From Pseudomonas putida (lineage in GTDB: Bacteria > Pseudomonadota > Gammaproteobacteria > Pseudomonadales > Pseudomonadaceae), in assembly GCF_001941965.1 (NCBI RefSeq), contig NZ_MKZO01000001.1:115583-179582 (forward strand): a DNA stretch of 64,000 nt, given 5' to 3'. The notes beneath the pieces were generated by a model, which saw only the letters and a list, made by a program, of their open reading frames with translations, was not told the origin of the DNA and searched no databases. A program made the position numbers and the translations under genes. How positions within the stretch are numbered: the first letter of the stretch is position 1; every line of letters begins with the position of its first letter. Of this stretch, positions 45,859 through 54,296 are shown piece by piece.

Positions 45859-48294
45859 ATGGCTGGCTGCTGCGGTGACGAATACAAACCTGAAGCGGTT
45901 TCAAAGGATGTCTGCTGTGACTCCAACGAAGCAAGCAAGTGCTCTGCCACAGCGGCTACAGCAGTAAATGCCGTAACCGGCTCCAGGCTCAGCAGCTTCC
46001 GCATTGCGCAAATGGACTGCCCTACTGAGCAGACGCTGATTCAGGACAAACTGAGCAAGCTCGCAGGCATAGATAAGCTCGACTTCAACCTGATCAATCG
46101 GATTCTTGGGGTATGGCACAGCTTGCCGTCGACCGCGCCTATCGAAGCGGCAATCTCGTCCCTGGGTATGCAAGCAGAGCCGCTATCTGCTGAAGGGCAA
46201 GCCCGCATCAAAATCGAACAGATGGACTGCCCAACGGAAGAAAAGCTAATCCGCGACAAGCTGACCTCGCTACCCGGCATCAGTGCGTTGGAGTTCAACC
46301 TGCTTCAGCGCGTACTGACGCTCAGCCACTCAGCAGAAGCACTGCCAGCAGCACTGGCAGCTATTCGCGAGCTTGGTTTCACGCCAGTGGTTGAGGGTTC
46401 CGCAACAGCAAAAGAAGAAACGCAAAGCACCCCGCGCAAGAAGGCCTGGTGGCCCTTGGCGCTATCGGGCGTGGCCGCCGTATCGGCGGAAGTGATCCAC
46501 TTTGCCGAGCTTGCGCCAGATTGGGCTGTGGCTGGCATGGCGCTGCTCGCCATTCTGCTGTGCGGCCTGACGACCTATAAAAAGGGCTGGATCGCGCTGA
46601 AGAACCGTAACCTGAACATCAATGCGCTGATGAGTATCGCGGTGACCGGTGCGGTGCTGATTGGACAATGGCCAGAAGCGGCCATGGTCATGTTCCTCTT
46701 TTCTGTCGCCGAGTTGATCGAAGCGAAGTCGCTGGATCGGGCGCGCAATGCCATACGCGGCCTGATGGATCTGACGCCGGAGCGCGCCACGGTGCAGCAG
46801 ATCGATGGCACATGGCTTGAAGTTGACGTTAAAACCATCGCCGTAGGCGCATTGGTCAGGGTAAGACCGGGCGAACGAATCGGTCTCGATGGCGAGGTAA
46901 CTTCCGGGAATTCCACCATCAACCAAGCGCCCATCACAGGGGAAAGCCTGCCTGTAGAGAAAACCATCGGCGATCCGGTTTTTGCAGGAACCATCAACGA
47001 AGCCGGCTCCTTGGAATACCGCGTCCTGGCCGCCGCAGCCAACACCACGCTGGCACGTATCATTCACGCGGTCGAAGAGGCGCAGGGTTCACGTGCGCCG
47101 ACCCAGCGCTTTGTCGATCAGTTCGCCAAGGTATACACCCCTGTCGTATTCCTATTCGCCCTGGCTATCGCCATTGTGCCGCCACTCTTCATGGCCGAGC
47201 CCTGGTACGACTGGATCTACCGTGCCTTGGTGCTGCTGGTGGTCGCTTGCCCTTGCGCCTTGGTCATCTCGACGCCCGTCACCATTGTCAGTGGCCTGGC
47301 AGCGGCGGCGCGTAAAGGCATTTTGGTCAAAGGCGGCGTTTATCTGGAAATCGGTGGCAAGCTTGGCGTCCTGGCACTCGACAAAACCGGAACCATTACT
47401 CATGGCAAGCCGGTACAGACCGATTACATGCCGTTGGTTGAACAGGACTCAGAACTCTACCGTACTCATGCTGCCAGTCTCGCCAGTCGCTCTGACCACC
47501 CGGTTTCGCAGGCAATAGCCAAGCATGCCACTGAGAATGGCCTGACGTTTGCTGCCGTTGAGGGATTCGAAGCCCTACTGGGTCGAGGTGTTCGAGGCAC
47601 CATCGAAGGCATAGATTTCCACCTGGGTAACCACCGTCTGGTGGAAGAGCTTGGCCTCTGCTCACCCGAGCTGGAAGCGACGCTGGAGCGTCTCGAACGC
47701 CAAGGTAAAACAGTGGTGGTGCTGTGCAATCCGCAGCGTGCCATTGCCCTGTTCGCCGTTGCCGATACCGTCAAGGACTCCAGCCGCCAGGCAATTGAGG
47801 AACTTCACGCGCTTGGCGTGAAGACCACAATGCTGACCGGCGATAACCCGCACACCGCAGATGCGATTGCACAGCAGGTAGGCATCGACGAGGCACGCGG
47901 CAATCTCCTGCCAGTCGACAAATTGCAGGCCGTTGAAGCATTGCAAGCGCGCGGCTACGTTGTTGGGATGGTCGGCGATGGCATCAACGATGCGCCGGCG
48001 CTGGCGAAGTCTGAAATCGGTTTCGCCATGGCCGCCGCAGGCACAGACACTGCCATCGAAACTGCGGATGTGGCCTTGATGGATGACGACCTGCGCAAGA
48101 TCCCGGCCTTCATCCGCCTGTCTCAACAGACCGCCGCCATCCTCAAGCAGAACATCGTGCTGGCGTTAGGGATCAAGGCCCTGTTTCTCGCCATTACCTT
48201 AACGGGGCAGGCGACGATGTGGATGGCCGTCTTTGCAGACATGGGAGTCAGTCTGCTGGTGGTGTTCAACGGCCTGCGCCTGCTTAAAAAGTAG
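45859..48294 (+). CDS. cadA: Cd2+/Zn2+/Pb2+-exporting P1B-type ATPase
   Basis: An 811-residue heavy-metal efflux ATPase. A Cys-rich leader (MAGCCGDEY) precedes two HMA-like domains, each with MDCPTE (near residues 52 and 122). Eight membrane helices follow, with the metal-site motif ACPCALVIS near 464-466. The phosphorylation site is Asp508 in DKTGT; the nucleotide domain has SDHPVSQAI, and the hinge is GDGINDAPAL near 706. The CPC motif and paired HMA domains place it in the Zn/Cd/Pb subgroup. It is controlled by CadR from the divergent promoter and followed by DUF3703 after 16 bases. Confidence 0.95.
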   Translation: MAGCCGDEYKPEAVSKDVCCDSNEASKCSATAATAVNAVTGSRLSSFRIAQMDCPTEQTLIQDKLSKLAGIDKLDFNLINRILGVWHSLPSTAPIEAAISSLGMQAEPLSAEGQARIKIEQMDCPTEEKLIRDKLTSLPGISALEFNLLQRVLTLSHSAEALPAALAAIRELGFTPVVEGSATAKEETQSTPRKKAWWPLALSGVAAVSAEVIHFAELAPDWAVAGMALLAILLCGLTTYKKGWIALKNRNLNINALMSIAVTGAVLIGQWPEAAMVMFLFSVAELIEAKSLDRARNAIRGLMDLTPERATVQQIDGTWLEVDVKTIAVGALVRVRPGERIGLDGEVTSGNSTINQAPITGESLPVEKTIGDPVFAGTINEAGSLEYRVLAAAANTTLARIIHAVEEAQGSRAPTQRFVDQFAKVYTPVVFLFALAIAIVPPLFMAEPWYDWIYRALVLLVVACPCALVISTPVTIVSGLAAAARKGILVKGGVYLEIGGKLGVLALDKTGTITHGKPVQTDYMPLVEQDSELYRTHAASLASRSDHPVSQAIAKHATENGLTFAAVEGFEALLGRGVRGTIEGIDFHLGNHRLVEELGLCSPELEATLERLERQGKTVVVLCNPQRAIALFAVADTVKDSSRQAIEELHALGVKTTMLTGDNPHTADAIAQQVGIDEARGNLLPVDKLQAVEALQARGYVVGMVGDGINDAPALAKSEIGFAMAAAGTDTAIETADVALMDDDLRKIPAFIRLSQQTAAILKQNIVLALGIKALFLAITLTGQATMWMAVFADMGVSLLVVFNGLRLLKK

Positions 48295-48310
48295 GGTTGG
48301 AGGATTGAAG

Positions 48311-48673
48311 ATGAAAGCAGCATTGCAACTCGCAATTGAACAAGCCTTTCAGCAGGCCCGGCAGGCCATGCAGGAACAGCGCAGTACAGATGCCTTTCAA
48401 TGGCTGGAGCGCGCGCACATCCTGACTCAGCGCCAACCTTTGCTGCATGCCAGGTCACACTGGCTGATGCTCACGCTCGGCTGGCAAATTGGCGATTATC
48501 GCGAGGTGGCCGGGCAAATACCGCGCATTTTCGCGGCCTTGTTGTTCTCCAAAATCTGGGTGCCCCTCGGCAATACAGGCCGCTCCAGAATCAGTGCGTT
48601 CAAGCCCATGCCGGTTCCTGAAGAACTCCAGACCTTGCTTGCGAGTGACGAGCAAAACCTGTCCAGTCGGTAA
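48311..48673 (+). CDS. DUF3703 family protein
   Basis: A 120-residue protein with helical content (QAFQQARQAMQEQRSTDAFQWLERAH) and the family core HARSHWLMLTLGWQIGDYREVAGQ, ending ISAFKPMPVPEELQ. DUF3703 proteins are repeatedly found next to heavy-metal ATPase and Cus genes, with no known activity. The start at 48311 follows GGAG; a longer frame runs back into cadA. It is the second gene of the cadA operon by position (16-base gap). Confidence 0.82.
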   Translation: MKAALQLAIEQAFQQARQAMQEQRSTDAFQWLERAHILTQRQPLLHARSHWLMLTLGWQIGDYREVAGQIPRIFAALLFSKIWVPLGNTGRSRISAFKPMPVPEELQTLLASDEQNLSSR

Positions 48674-48681
48674 TTGCGCCC

Positions 48682-49140
48682 ATGCAAGTCGATCTCGCCA
48701 CCCAGCTGCCGTGCCCACTCGCAAAGGTGATCGCCCAGGTGCGCAAACCACGCCTGTTGCGTCAGGTTGCTTCACCCTTATTGAGTTTCAGCCCGCTGGA
48801 TCCGGCTGAGTTTCCTGATACCTGGAGCGAGGGCACCTACTGGGTCAAGCTGAAGCTATTCGGCGTACTTCCCATTGGCCGTCAGGCAATTGTGACTACC
48901 TACCCGCAGACGGAAAACGCTCAGGCCTTCATGCTCAGAGACAACGGCTACAGCCCGCTGATCAATAAGTGGGATCACCTGATTACGGCACAAGAAGTGA
49001 GTGGCGGAACGCTTTACCGAGATCGCGTGACTATCGATGCCGGCATCCTCACCCCGTTCGTGTGGCTTTTTGCGCGCCTGTTTTACGCCCATCGTCAGCG
49101 CCGCTGGGCAGTCCTGGCGGCAAATGGCTTTAACTACTGA
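48682..49140 (+). CDS. SRPBCC/START-like hypothetical protein
   Basis: A 152-residue protein. The pattern of an N-terminal strand, RQVASPLLSFSPLDPAEFP, GTYWVKLKLFGVLPIGRQAI and a C-terminal amphipathic helix (PFVWLFARLFYAHRQRRWAVLA) resembles lipid-binding SRPBCC domains, but this is a weak match by eye. It starts eight bases after DUF3703 and probably belongs to the cadA operon. No catalytic residues are evident. Its end is followed by a decayed CDF gene on the other strand. Confidence 0.65.
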   Translation: MQVDLATQLPCPLAKVIAQVRKPRLLRQVASPLLSFSPLDPAEFPDTWSEGTYWVKLKLFGVLPIGRQAIVTTYPQTENAQAFMLRDNGYSPLINKWDHLITAQEVSGGTLYRDRVTIDAGILTPFVWLFARLFYAHRQRRWAVLAANGFNY

Positions 49141-49169
49141 AGCACGACATGCCCAGGCAGGCTGCTCAT

Positions 49170-49209
49170 CCAGAAGGCAGTCCATCTTGGCCACTGAAAA
49201 TTCGCTCAC
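49170..49209 (-). pseudogene. 5' stub of a second HMA-CDF transporter gene
   Basis: On the minus strand AAGGAGG precedes a GTG at 49209 that reads VSEFSVAKMDC, the start of an HMA-containing CDF transporter (compare MDCPSEE in the gene at 42782). The expected CPSEE continues as TGCCTTCTGG, consistent with one lost base, and homology stops there. The rest of the gene is gone, overlapped by the SRPBCC-like gene on the other strand. Confidence 0.6.
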
Positions 49210-49237
49210 GCAGGCAACCTCCTTGGTCGGAGCAGCT

Positions 49238-49268
49238 TCAATACAACCTGTAGCAGGTACGGGATCAA
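49238..49268 (-). promoter_or_regulatory. Orphan MerR-type promoter of the lost CDF gene
   Basis: Minus strand: -35 TTGATC (49263-49268), a 19-base spacer and TATTGA (49238-49243). A partial dyad fills the spacer, including CTACAGGT as in CadR/PbrR boxes. It points at the CDF stub and now has no full gene to drive. Confidence 0.6.
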
Positions 49269-49364
49269 CTTTTGACCTGCATCAGGCTACACCCGTCTTC
49301 GAGGTCTATATTGACTACTGGTGACTCACCCCACGACCCACTTTCACCTGCAAGGAACTGAGCA

Positions 49365-49925
49365 ATGAAAGCACCAAAACTCGCCACCTTCGCTTTGGCG
49401 GCTGCGCTTTTTCCGGCCTTAACCTTTGCGCAGCAGGACTCCAGTACCACCAGCCAGGCTCAACAGCAGCCAATGAGCGTTGAGCAATTTGATCAAGAGA
49501 TGGCGAAGGCACAAGAAAACCTGAAGAGAATGCAGGAGCAAATGAGCCAAATTCAGAAAGCAAGCGACCCTGCACAGCGTCAGAAACTGATGCAAGAGCA
49601 CCAAACCATGATGCAGCAAGGAATGCACATGATGAACGGAATGCGTGGCGGCGGAATGATGGGGTGCTGCGGAGGGGGCATGCAGGGCGGCCATATGATG
49701 GGTGACGGTCAGATGATGGGCGGGGGCCACATGATGGGTAACGGTAAGATGATGGGTGGGGGCCACATGATGGGCTGGGATCAAATGGGCAGCCACTACT
49801 CCCAGATGACGCCTGAGCAGATGAAGCAGCATCAATACATGATGGACAGGTACATGGGCATGCAACAGATGATGATGGATCAGATGATGCAGCATCAGCA
49901 GCATATGGGCATGCCACAGCGCTGA
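49365..49925 (+). CDS. Met/His/Gly-rich periplasmic protein, probable copper/silver binder
   Basis: A 186-residue secreted protein. A Sec signal (MKAPKLATFALAAALFPALTFA) precedes a helical Gln/Met segment (about 30-85) and then a low-complexity region with tandem GG(G)HMMG and related MMG units from about 95 to 145. A C-terminal Met/His-rich helix follows (MMMDQMMQHQQHMGM). The region holds dozens of Met and several His, and one CC pair (MMGCCGGG), ligands typical for Cu+ or Ag+. It is a single gene between the cadA group and the maintenance cassette. Function is inferred from composition only. Confidence 0.75.
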   Translation: MKAPKLATFALAAALFPALTFAQQDSSTTSQAQQQPMSVEQFDQEMAKAQENLKRMQEQMSQIQKASDPAQRQKLMQEHQTMMQQGMHMMNGMRGGGMMGCCGGGMQGGHMMGDGQMMGGGHMMGNGKMMGGGHMMGWDQMGSHYSQMTPEQMKQHQYMMDRYMGMQQMMMDQMMQHQQHMGMPQR

Positions 49926-50295
49926 GACTTCACACTTATTCCACGGGCAGCATGCTGTTCCCGTACGGTATGAATACTCTCATGCGCCAGCCCAACTCAC
50001 GCTAGGGGCGTTGGGCTCCCCCGATTCAATTTTTGGCTCACCTGAAGATTCAGCGCTAAAGCTCCTGTGAATGGTGACTTTTTTGTGCGCTCCGTCGACG
50101 CATCAACCAATAGGGGGCACGAATACGTCAACTCTGTATCAGCGGACACCTACATGTCTGGCTGGCTAATGGCTGCTTTTGGCCGACTCCAGCCAGTTCG
50201 CACTCAGTTAGCGCTGCTGAAAAGCAGCCATTCGATTCAAAAAAATCTCAGCAACACATTACCGCAATGACATCAGCACCAAGGAGGTTCGCCCC
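49926..50295. other. 370-base gap before the Gly-zipper gene
   Basis: An imperfect hairpin around 49938-49965 may terminate the Met-rich gene. The rest contains a 67-codon frame (50067-50270) without a ribosome site or domain-like sequence, and the motif AATGGCTGCTTTTGGCCGA at 50168-50186. The last 20 bases give AAGGAGG for the next gene. No RNA family recognised. Confidence 0.4.
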
Positions 50296-50625
50296 ATGTC
50301 ATTGCAGTGCCCCCGCTGTCACTCCCCCAAAGTCGCTTCTTTCCATCACGCCATGAAAGCTGGCGCGGCCATCGGCGCTGTCGGTGGTCTCGCACGAGGC
50401 ATCAGTGCTGCTCTGGCAGGCGGCAAGGCCGGCGCAGCGCTCGGCGTAATCGCCGGCCCTGTCGGTATCACACTTGGTTCGGTATCCGGCGCCATTCTCG
50501 GCGGCCTGGCCGGAAGCGTCGGCGGCTGTGCGATTGGCGCTCAGCTCGGCGAGTCGCTCGACCGCCATGTCTTGGCTCACAACCTCTGCCTGCTCTGCGG
50601 TCATCGCTTCAATCTGCCGGCCTGA
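50296..50625 (+). CDS. Zinc-ribbon and glycine-zipper membrane protein
   Basis: A 109-residue protein. An N-terminal CPRC half-ribbon and C-terminal CLLC half-ribbon flank an Ala/Gly-rich hydrophobic middle (AGAAIGAVGGLARGIS..., GAILGGLAGSVGG), a glycine-zipper-like segment likely to lie in a membrane. Such proteins recur in integrative elements and plasmids of Pseudomonas, near DUF932 genes. A strong ribosome site (AAGGAGG) precedes the ATG. Function unknown. Confidence 0.72.
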   Translation: MSLQCPRCHSPKVASFHHAMKAGAAIGAVGGLARGISAALAGGKAGAALGVIAGPVGITLGSVSGAILGGLAGSVGGCAIGAQLGESLDRHVLAHNLCLLCGHRFNLPA

Positions 50626-50722
50626 TCCGGCAACTGCTCTCCTCATACTTATCCATCACTGATTGCCGGTGCTGCGCTCTGCGCGGCGCTTTATGCCGGC
50701 CTGCACCCAAAGGAAATTCGTC

Positions 50723-51691
50723 ATGGCTCATCAAATCGAACAAATGGCCTATGTTGGCGCTACCCCGTGGCACGGCTTAGGCAACAACCTGCCGCAGAAA
50801 CAGCCTATCGAGGTCTGGCAACGCGAAGCCGGCATGGATTGGCAGATCCTGGAAAGCCCCGTGCATTTCAAGTCGGACGCCATCGGCCACCTGGGCGCGA
50901 TCCACTCATTCCCCGAGCAGAAGGTGCTCTACCGTTCGGACACCAAGGCACCGCTGTCGGTGGTCTCGCAGCGCTACCACACCGTCCAGCCTCGTGAGGT
51001 GCTGGAGTTCTACCGCGATCTGACCGAGGTCTCCGGCTACGAGCTGGAAACCGCTGGCGTGCTCAAGGGCGGTCGCAAGTTCTGGGCGCTGGCGCGAACT
51101 GGCCAGGGTGCAGCGATCAAAGGTAACGACCAGGTGAATGGCTACCTGCTGTTGGCCACTTCCTGCGACGGCACCCTGGCCACCACCGCAACGCCCACCA
51201 CCATCCGCGTAGTCTGTAACAACACCCTGACCATCGCCCTGGACGGCACCAGTCGTGCGATCAAGGTTCCGCACAGCACCCGCTTTGACGGCGACCTGGT
51301 GAAGAAGCAGCTCGGCATCGCCGTCTCGCAATGGGATGACTTCATGTACCGCATGCGCCACTTGGCGGAACGCAAGGTGCAGTGGCATGAGGCTCTGGGC
51401 TTCTTCATGAACGTGATGTGCGAGACCAGCCCAACCGGCGCCCTACCGGAGCAGCTGCCGAACGAGCGCGCCCTGCGCAAAGTGCAGGAGCTGTACGAAG
51501 GCCGTGGCCGGGGCAGCCAGCTGGACTCAGCTCGCGGCACCGCCTGGGGCTTGCTCAATGCCGTGACCGAGTACGTTGATCACGAGCGACGGGCACGCAG
51601 CACAGAGTACCGCCTCGACTCTGCCTGGTTCGGCCAGGGTGCCCAGATCAAGCAACGCGCTCTGGATACAGCCCTGCAACTGGTCGCCTGA
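50723..51691 (+). CDS. DUF932 family protein (phage/plasmid-like)
   Basis: A 322-residue protein typical of DUF932 proteins on conjugative elements: GATPWHGLGNNL near the N-terminus, then VLYRSDTKAPLSVVSQRYHTVQP and a C-terminal helical part. The start MAHQIEQMAYVG at 50723 follows AAGGAAA; the frame extends 20 codons upstream without support. Its biochemical role is unknown, though the fold has been linked to DNA or nucleotide functions. It ends just before a terminator that separates it from the exonuclease gene. Confidence 0.85.
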   Translation: MAHQIEQMAYVGATPWHGLGNNLPQKQPIEVWQREAGMDWQILESPVHFKSDAIGHLGAIHSFPEQKVLYRSDTKAPLSVVSQRYHTVQPREVLEFYRDLTEVSGYELETAGVLKGGRKFWALARTGQGAAIKGNDQVNGYLLLATSCDGTLATTATPTTIRVVCNNTLTIALDGTSRAIKVPHSTRFDGDLVKKQLGIAVSQWDDFMYRMRHLAERKVQWHEALGFFMNVMCETSPTGALPEQLPNERALRKVQELYEGRGRGSQLDSARGTAWGLLNAVTEYVDHERRARSTEYRLDSAWFGQGAQIKQRALDTALQLVA

Positions 51692-51713
51692 CCCTCTGCC
51701 AATCCCACCCCAT

Positions 51714-51753
51714 AACGCCCGACCCGCTTCGTTGCAGGTCGGGCGTTTCTATT
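51714..51753 (+). terminator. Terminator between DUF932 and YqaJ genes
   Basis: AACGCCCGACC and GGTCGGGCGTT form an 11-bp stem enclosing a CGCTTCGTTGCA loop, followed by TCTATTTCT. Confidence 0.85.
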
Positions 51754-51770
51754 TCTGCAAGGTGAACGCC

Positions 51771-52775
51771 ATGAAAGCTACTTCATTGAATCGCAGCATC
51801 AGCAAAACCCGTCCGGCTCTGCGCCTGGTCAGCACCAAGGAGCTGCCACGCGAGGACTGGCTGCAGATCCGCAAGCAGGGCATCGGCAGTTCGGATGCCG
51901 CTGCTGCGGTAGGACTCAATCCGTACAAATCGCAGCTGGAGCTGTGGATGGAGAAGACCGGCCGCGATGTCGGCCTCCCCAAGGCTGATCCTCAGGATGA
52001 GGAAAGCCCGATGTACTGGGGCAACGTGCTGGAGCCCATCGTGGCCTGGCACTACAGCAAGCGCACGAAGAACAGGGTTCGACGCATCAACGCAGTGCTG
52101 CAGCACCCGGACCCGGAGCTGTCGTGGATGCTGGCCAACATCGACCGCGAGGTGATCGGGGCCGACGATGTGCAGATCCTCGAATGCAAGACTGCCGGCA
52201 TAAACGGGGCACGCCTCTGGAAAGAGGGCGTGCCTGAGTATGTGCAGCTGCAGGTGATGCACCAGCTCGCCGTCACCGGCAAGCAGGCTGCTGATGTAGC
52301 GGTACTGCTGGGTGGCCAGACGCTTGAGATCCATCGCATCGAGCGGGACGAGCAGATGATCACTCGCCTGATCGAGCTGGAGCGCAAGTTCTGGCACTAC
52401 GTGGAGACTGACACGCCACCGCCAGCCGATGGCACGGCTTCGGCTGAATCAGCACTGCGCTGCCTTTACCCTGAGGACAACGGCCAGGTCATCGACCTTA
52501 GCCAGCATGCAGGGCTCTCTGCTGCGTACATCGAGCTGAAAGCCGTTCGCCAGTCGATTGCCGACAAGGAAAAACGCGAGGCTGAGCTAAAGCAGATGCT
52601 GCAGCAGGCCATGGGCGATGCTAGCCGGGCGGAGTTCTCCAACGGTTACATCACCTGGCGCAAGGCCAAAGACAGTGTCGGCTTCGATGTCGCGCAACTG
52701 CTCAAAGAAAAGCCGCACCTGCAGGCCAAGTACCCACTGCTGAAAACGGGTGCACGGCGCTTCCTGGTCGGCTGA
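51771..52775 (+). CDS. YqaJ-family viral-type recombinase/exonuclease
   Basis: A 334-residue protein with a lambda-exonuclease-like fold. The PD-(D/E)XK-type motifs are visible as GIGSSDAAAAVGLNPYKS, MYWGNVLEPIVAWHY and NIDREVIGADDVQILECKT (the E-x-K), then EYVQLQVMHQLAVTG. Such nucleases make 3' single-stranded ends for annealing recombination. The start MKATSLNRS at 51771 has GGTGAA upstream. A terminator lies on each side, so it may be a single transcript. No annealase of Beta type is recognised next to it. Confidence 0.88.
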   Translation: MKATSLNRSISKTRPALRLVSTKELPREDWLQIRKQGIGSSDAAAAVGLNPYKSQLELWMEKTGRDVGLPKADPQDEESPMYWGNVLEPIVAWHYSKRTKNRVRRINAVLQHPDPELSWMLANIDREVIGADDVQILECKTAGINGARLWKEGVPEYVQLQVMHQLAVTGKQAADVAVLLGGQTLEIHRIERDEQMITRLIELERKFWHYVETDTPPPADGTASAESALRCLYPEDNGQVIDLSQHAGLSAAYIELKAVRQSIADKEKREAELKQMLQQAMGDASRAEFSNGYITWRKAKDSVGFDVAQLLKEKPHLQAKYPLLKTGARRFLVG

Positions 52776-52806
52776 AACCCAACTACTACATCCCTTCCCT
52801 CCCCTT

Positions 52807-52847
52807 GGCCAGTCCATGCAGTTCGCGCTGCGTGGCTGGCCTTTTTT
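52807..52847 (+). terminator. Terminator between YqaJ and the Cys-cluster gene
   Basis: GGCCAG plus CCATGCAG pairs with CTGCGTGG plus CTGGCC around GTTCGCG, followed by six Ts. It lies just before the ribosome site of the next gene. Confidence 0.82.
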
Positions 52848-52866
52848 CATTTCCAGGAGACTCACC

Positions 52867-53817
52867 ATGCTCAAAGGTCTGGCTATCACTCCACCGGTAC
52901 TCGGGCGGATTTCCATCGGTAAGGTCATCGAGAAGAACGGCAAGCGACTGCCGGAGAAGGATGACCAGTTCACCATCACGTCACAGGTGCAGGGTAAGGA
53001 CGGCTGGCTGCTGCACCCGCTGAATGACGAGCTACGTCAGGGCAAGGACGACAAGCTGCGCAGCATTCCGGTACGCCTGCTGTTCAACGAACCGGAGCTG
53101 AACTTCAGGGCGGACTACACGCTGTTCGACCGGCAGTCTGGTCGGCCGGTTTGCGTCGGTAATGGCGAGACCTGCAAGCGGGTCACACAGGACGGTATGC
53201 AGTCATTGCCCTGTCCTTCACCAGATGCCTGCCCACTGGCGAAAGGCGGTGCCTGCAAGCCCTATGGCCGACTGAACGTGGTCATTGGCGATGAGGATCC
53301 GCTGGGAAGCTTTGTATTCCGCACCACCGGTTTCAACAGCATCCGCACCCTCGCAGCCCGCCTGCATTACTTCCAAGCCATCTCGGGTAATCGCCTGGCC
53401 TGTCTGCCGCTGGAGTTGCGCCTGCGAGGTAAGTCGACTCGCCAGAGTCATGGCACGCCGATCTTCTACGCCGACCTGACAGTACGCGGTGGCATGGACA
53501 TGGCTGAAGCGCTGGTGACCGCCAGTGAACTCGATTCGCGGCGGCAAGCTGCAGGCTTCGATCAAGCCGCCTTGGATGAGGCAGCACGACGCGGCTTTGG
53601 CAACGGAGCATTCGAAGACAGCGAGGAGGATGTCAGCGCCATCGTGGAAGAGTTCTACCCCGAGGGTGAAGCCCCTGCTGCAGCAACAATTTCGCAACTC
53701 AACCCCACCAAACCCAGCCTGACTGAAAAGCTCGATGCACAAGCTGCTCGTCAAACCCCACCCACAGACCGAGACCAAGGAGGCCGCCATGCGCCTGCAC
53801 AAGCTGAAAGCCAGTGA
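52867..53817 (+). CDS. Cys-cluster protein, 'hydrolase or metal-binding' type of integrative elements
   Basis: A 316-residue protein with a conserved region LKGLAITPPVLGRISIGK at the start and a four-Cys cluster at about 100-135 (CVGNGETC, CPSPDACPLAKGGACK), which probably binds zinc or an iron-sulfur centre. A later LAARLHYFQAISG segment follows. Genes like this regularly sit between YqaJ and RadC genes on integrative elements. The acidic, Pro-rich C-terminus looks disordered. Role in element recombination is inferred from context. It overlaps the radC frame by 29 bases. Confidence 0.75.
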   Translation: MLKGLAITPPVLGRISIGKVIEKNGKRLPEKDDQFTITSQVQGKDGWLLHPLNDELRQGKDDKLRSIPVRLLFNEPELNFRADYTLFDRQSGRPVCVGNGETCKRVTQDGMQSLPCPSPDACPLAKGGACKPYGRLNVVIGDEDPLGSFVFRTTGFNSIRTLAARLHYFQAISGNRLACLPLELRLRGKSTRQSHGTPIFYADLTVRGGMDMAEALVTASELDSRRQAAGFDQAALDEAARRGFGNGAFEDSEEDVSAIVEEFYPEGEAPAAATISQLNPTKPSLTEKLDAQAARQTPPTDRDQGGRHAPAQAESQ

Positions 53818-54286
53818 CACGACCGGCACCTACCTGGTCGAGTCGCCGGTGACGGAAAACGACATCCTGCTGATGGCCAGGCAACTGGCCAGTCTGCGCC
53901 TGCGCAAGGGACGTGCACTGACCTCGCCTAAGGAGGCGTTCAGTCACCTGCAGACGCTGCTGGCTGATTATGAGCACGAGGTTTTTGCACTGCTCATGCT
54001 CGACAGCCGACACCGGGTGATTGCGTTCGAGGAAGTGTTTCGCGGAACCCTGGATGGAGCCAGCGTCTACCCACGGGAAATCGTGAAGATCGCCTTGGAA
54101 CACAACGCAGCGGCAATCATCCTGGTACACAACCACCCCTCAGGTGATCCCGAGCCCAGCCAGGCGGATCGCAATCTCACCACGAAACTGCAGGACGCAC
54201 TGAATCTGGTCGGAGTCAGAACGCTCGATCACGTTGTGGTAGGCCAGGAGGATTGTGTGTCGTTGGCTGAGCGCGGCTACCTGTAA
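53789..54286 (+). CDS. radC: RadC/JAMM-domain protein (UPF0758)
   Basis: A 165-residue protein with the JAMM metalloprotease-like motif: Glu in FEEVFRGT, then HNHPSGDPEPSQAD, the HxHPSG...D zinc site. The N-terminal helix-hairpin-helix of chromosomal RadC is missing, as is usual for element-borne copies. The start MRLHKLKAS at 53789 follows AAGGAGG; an upstream ATG at 53735 is less likely. Biochemical function of RadC proteins is unsettled. It is followed closely by a 57-residue membrane protein. Confidence 0.9.
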   Translation: MRLHKLKASDTTGTYLVESPVTENDILLMARQLASLRLRKGRALTSPKEAFSHLQTLLADYEHEVFALLMLDSRHRVIAFEEVFRGTLDGASVYPREIVKIALEHNAAAIILVHNHPSGDPEPSQADRNLTTKLQDALNLVGVRTLDHVVVGQEDCVSLAERGYL

Positions 54287-54296
54287 GGAGGTGCCA

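Noticed and set aside
48856..49209. 117-codon minus-strand frame beginning like an HMA-CDF protein
   Set aside because: Only the first 11 codons resemble that family; the rest is the complement of the SRPBCC-like gene, so only the stub is annotated.
50067..50270. 67-codon frame between the Met-rich and Gly-zipper genes
   Set aside because: No ribosome site and no domain-like pattern; composition is like intergenic DNA.
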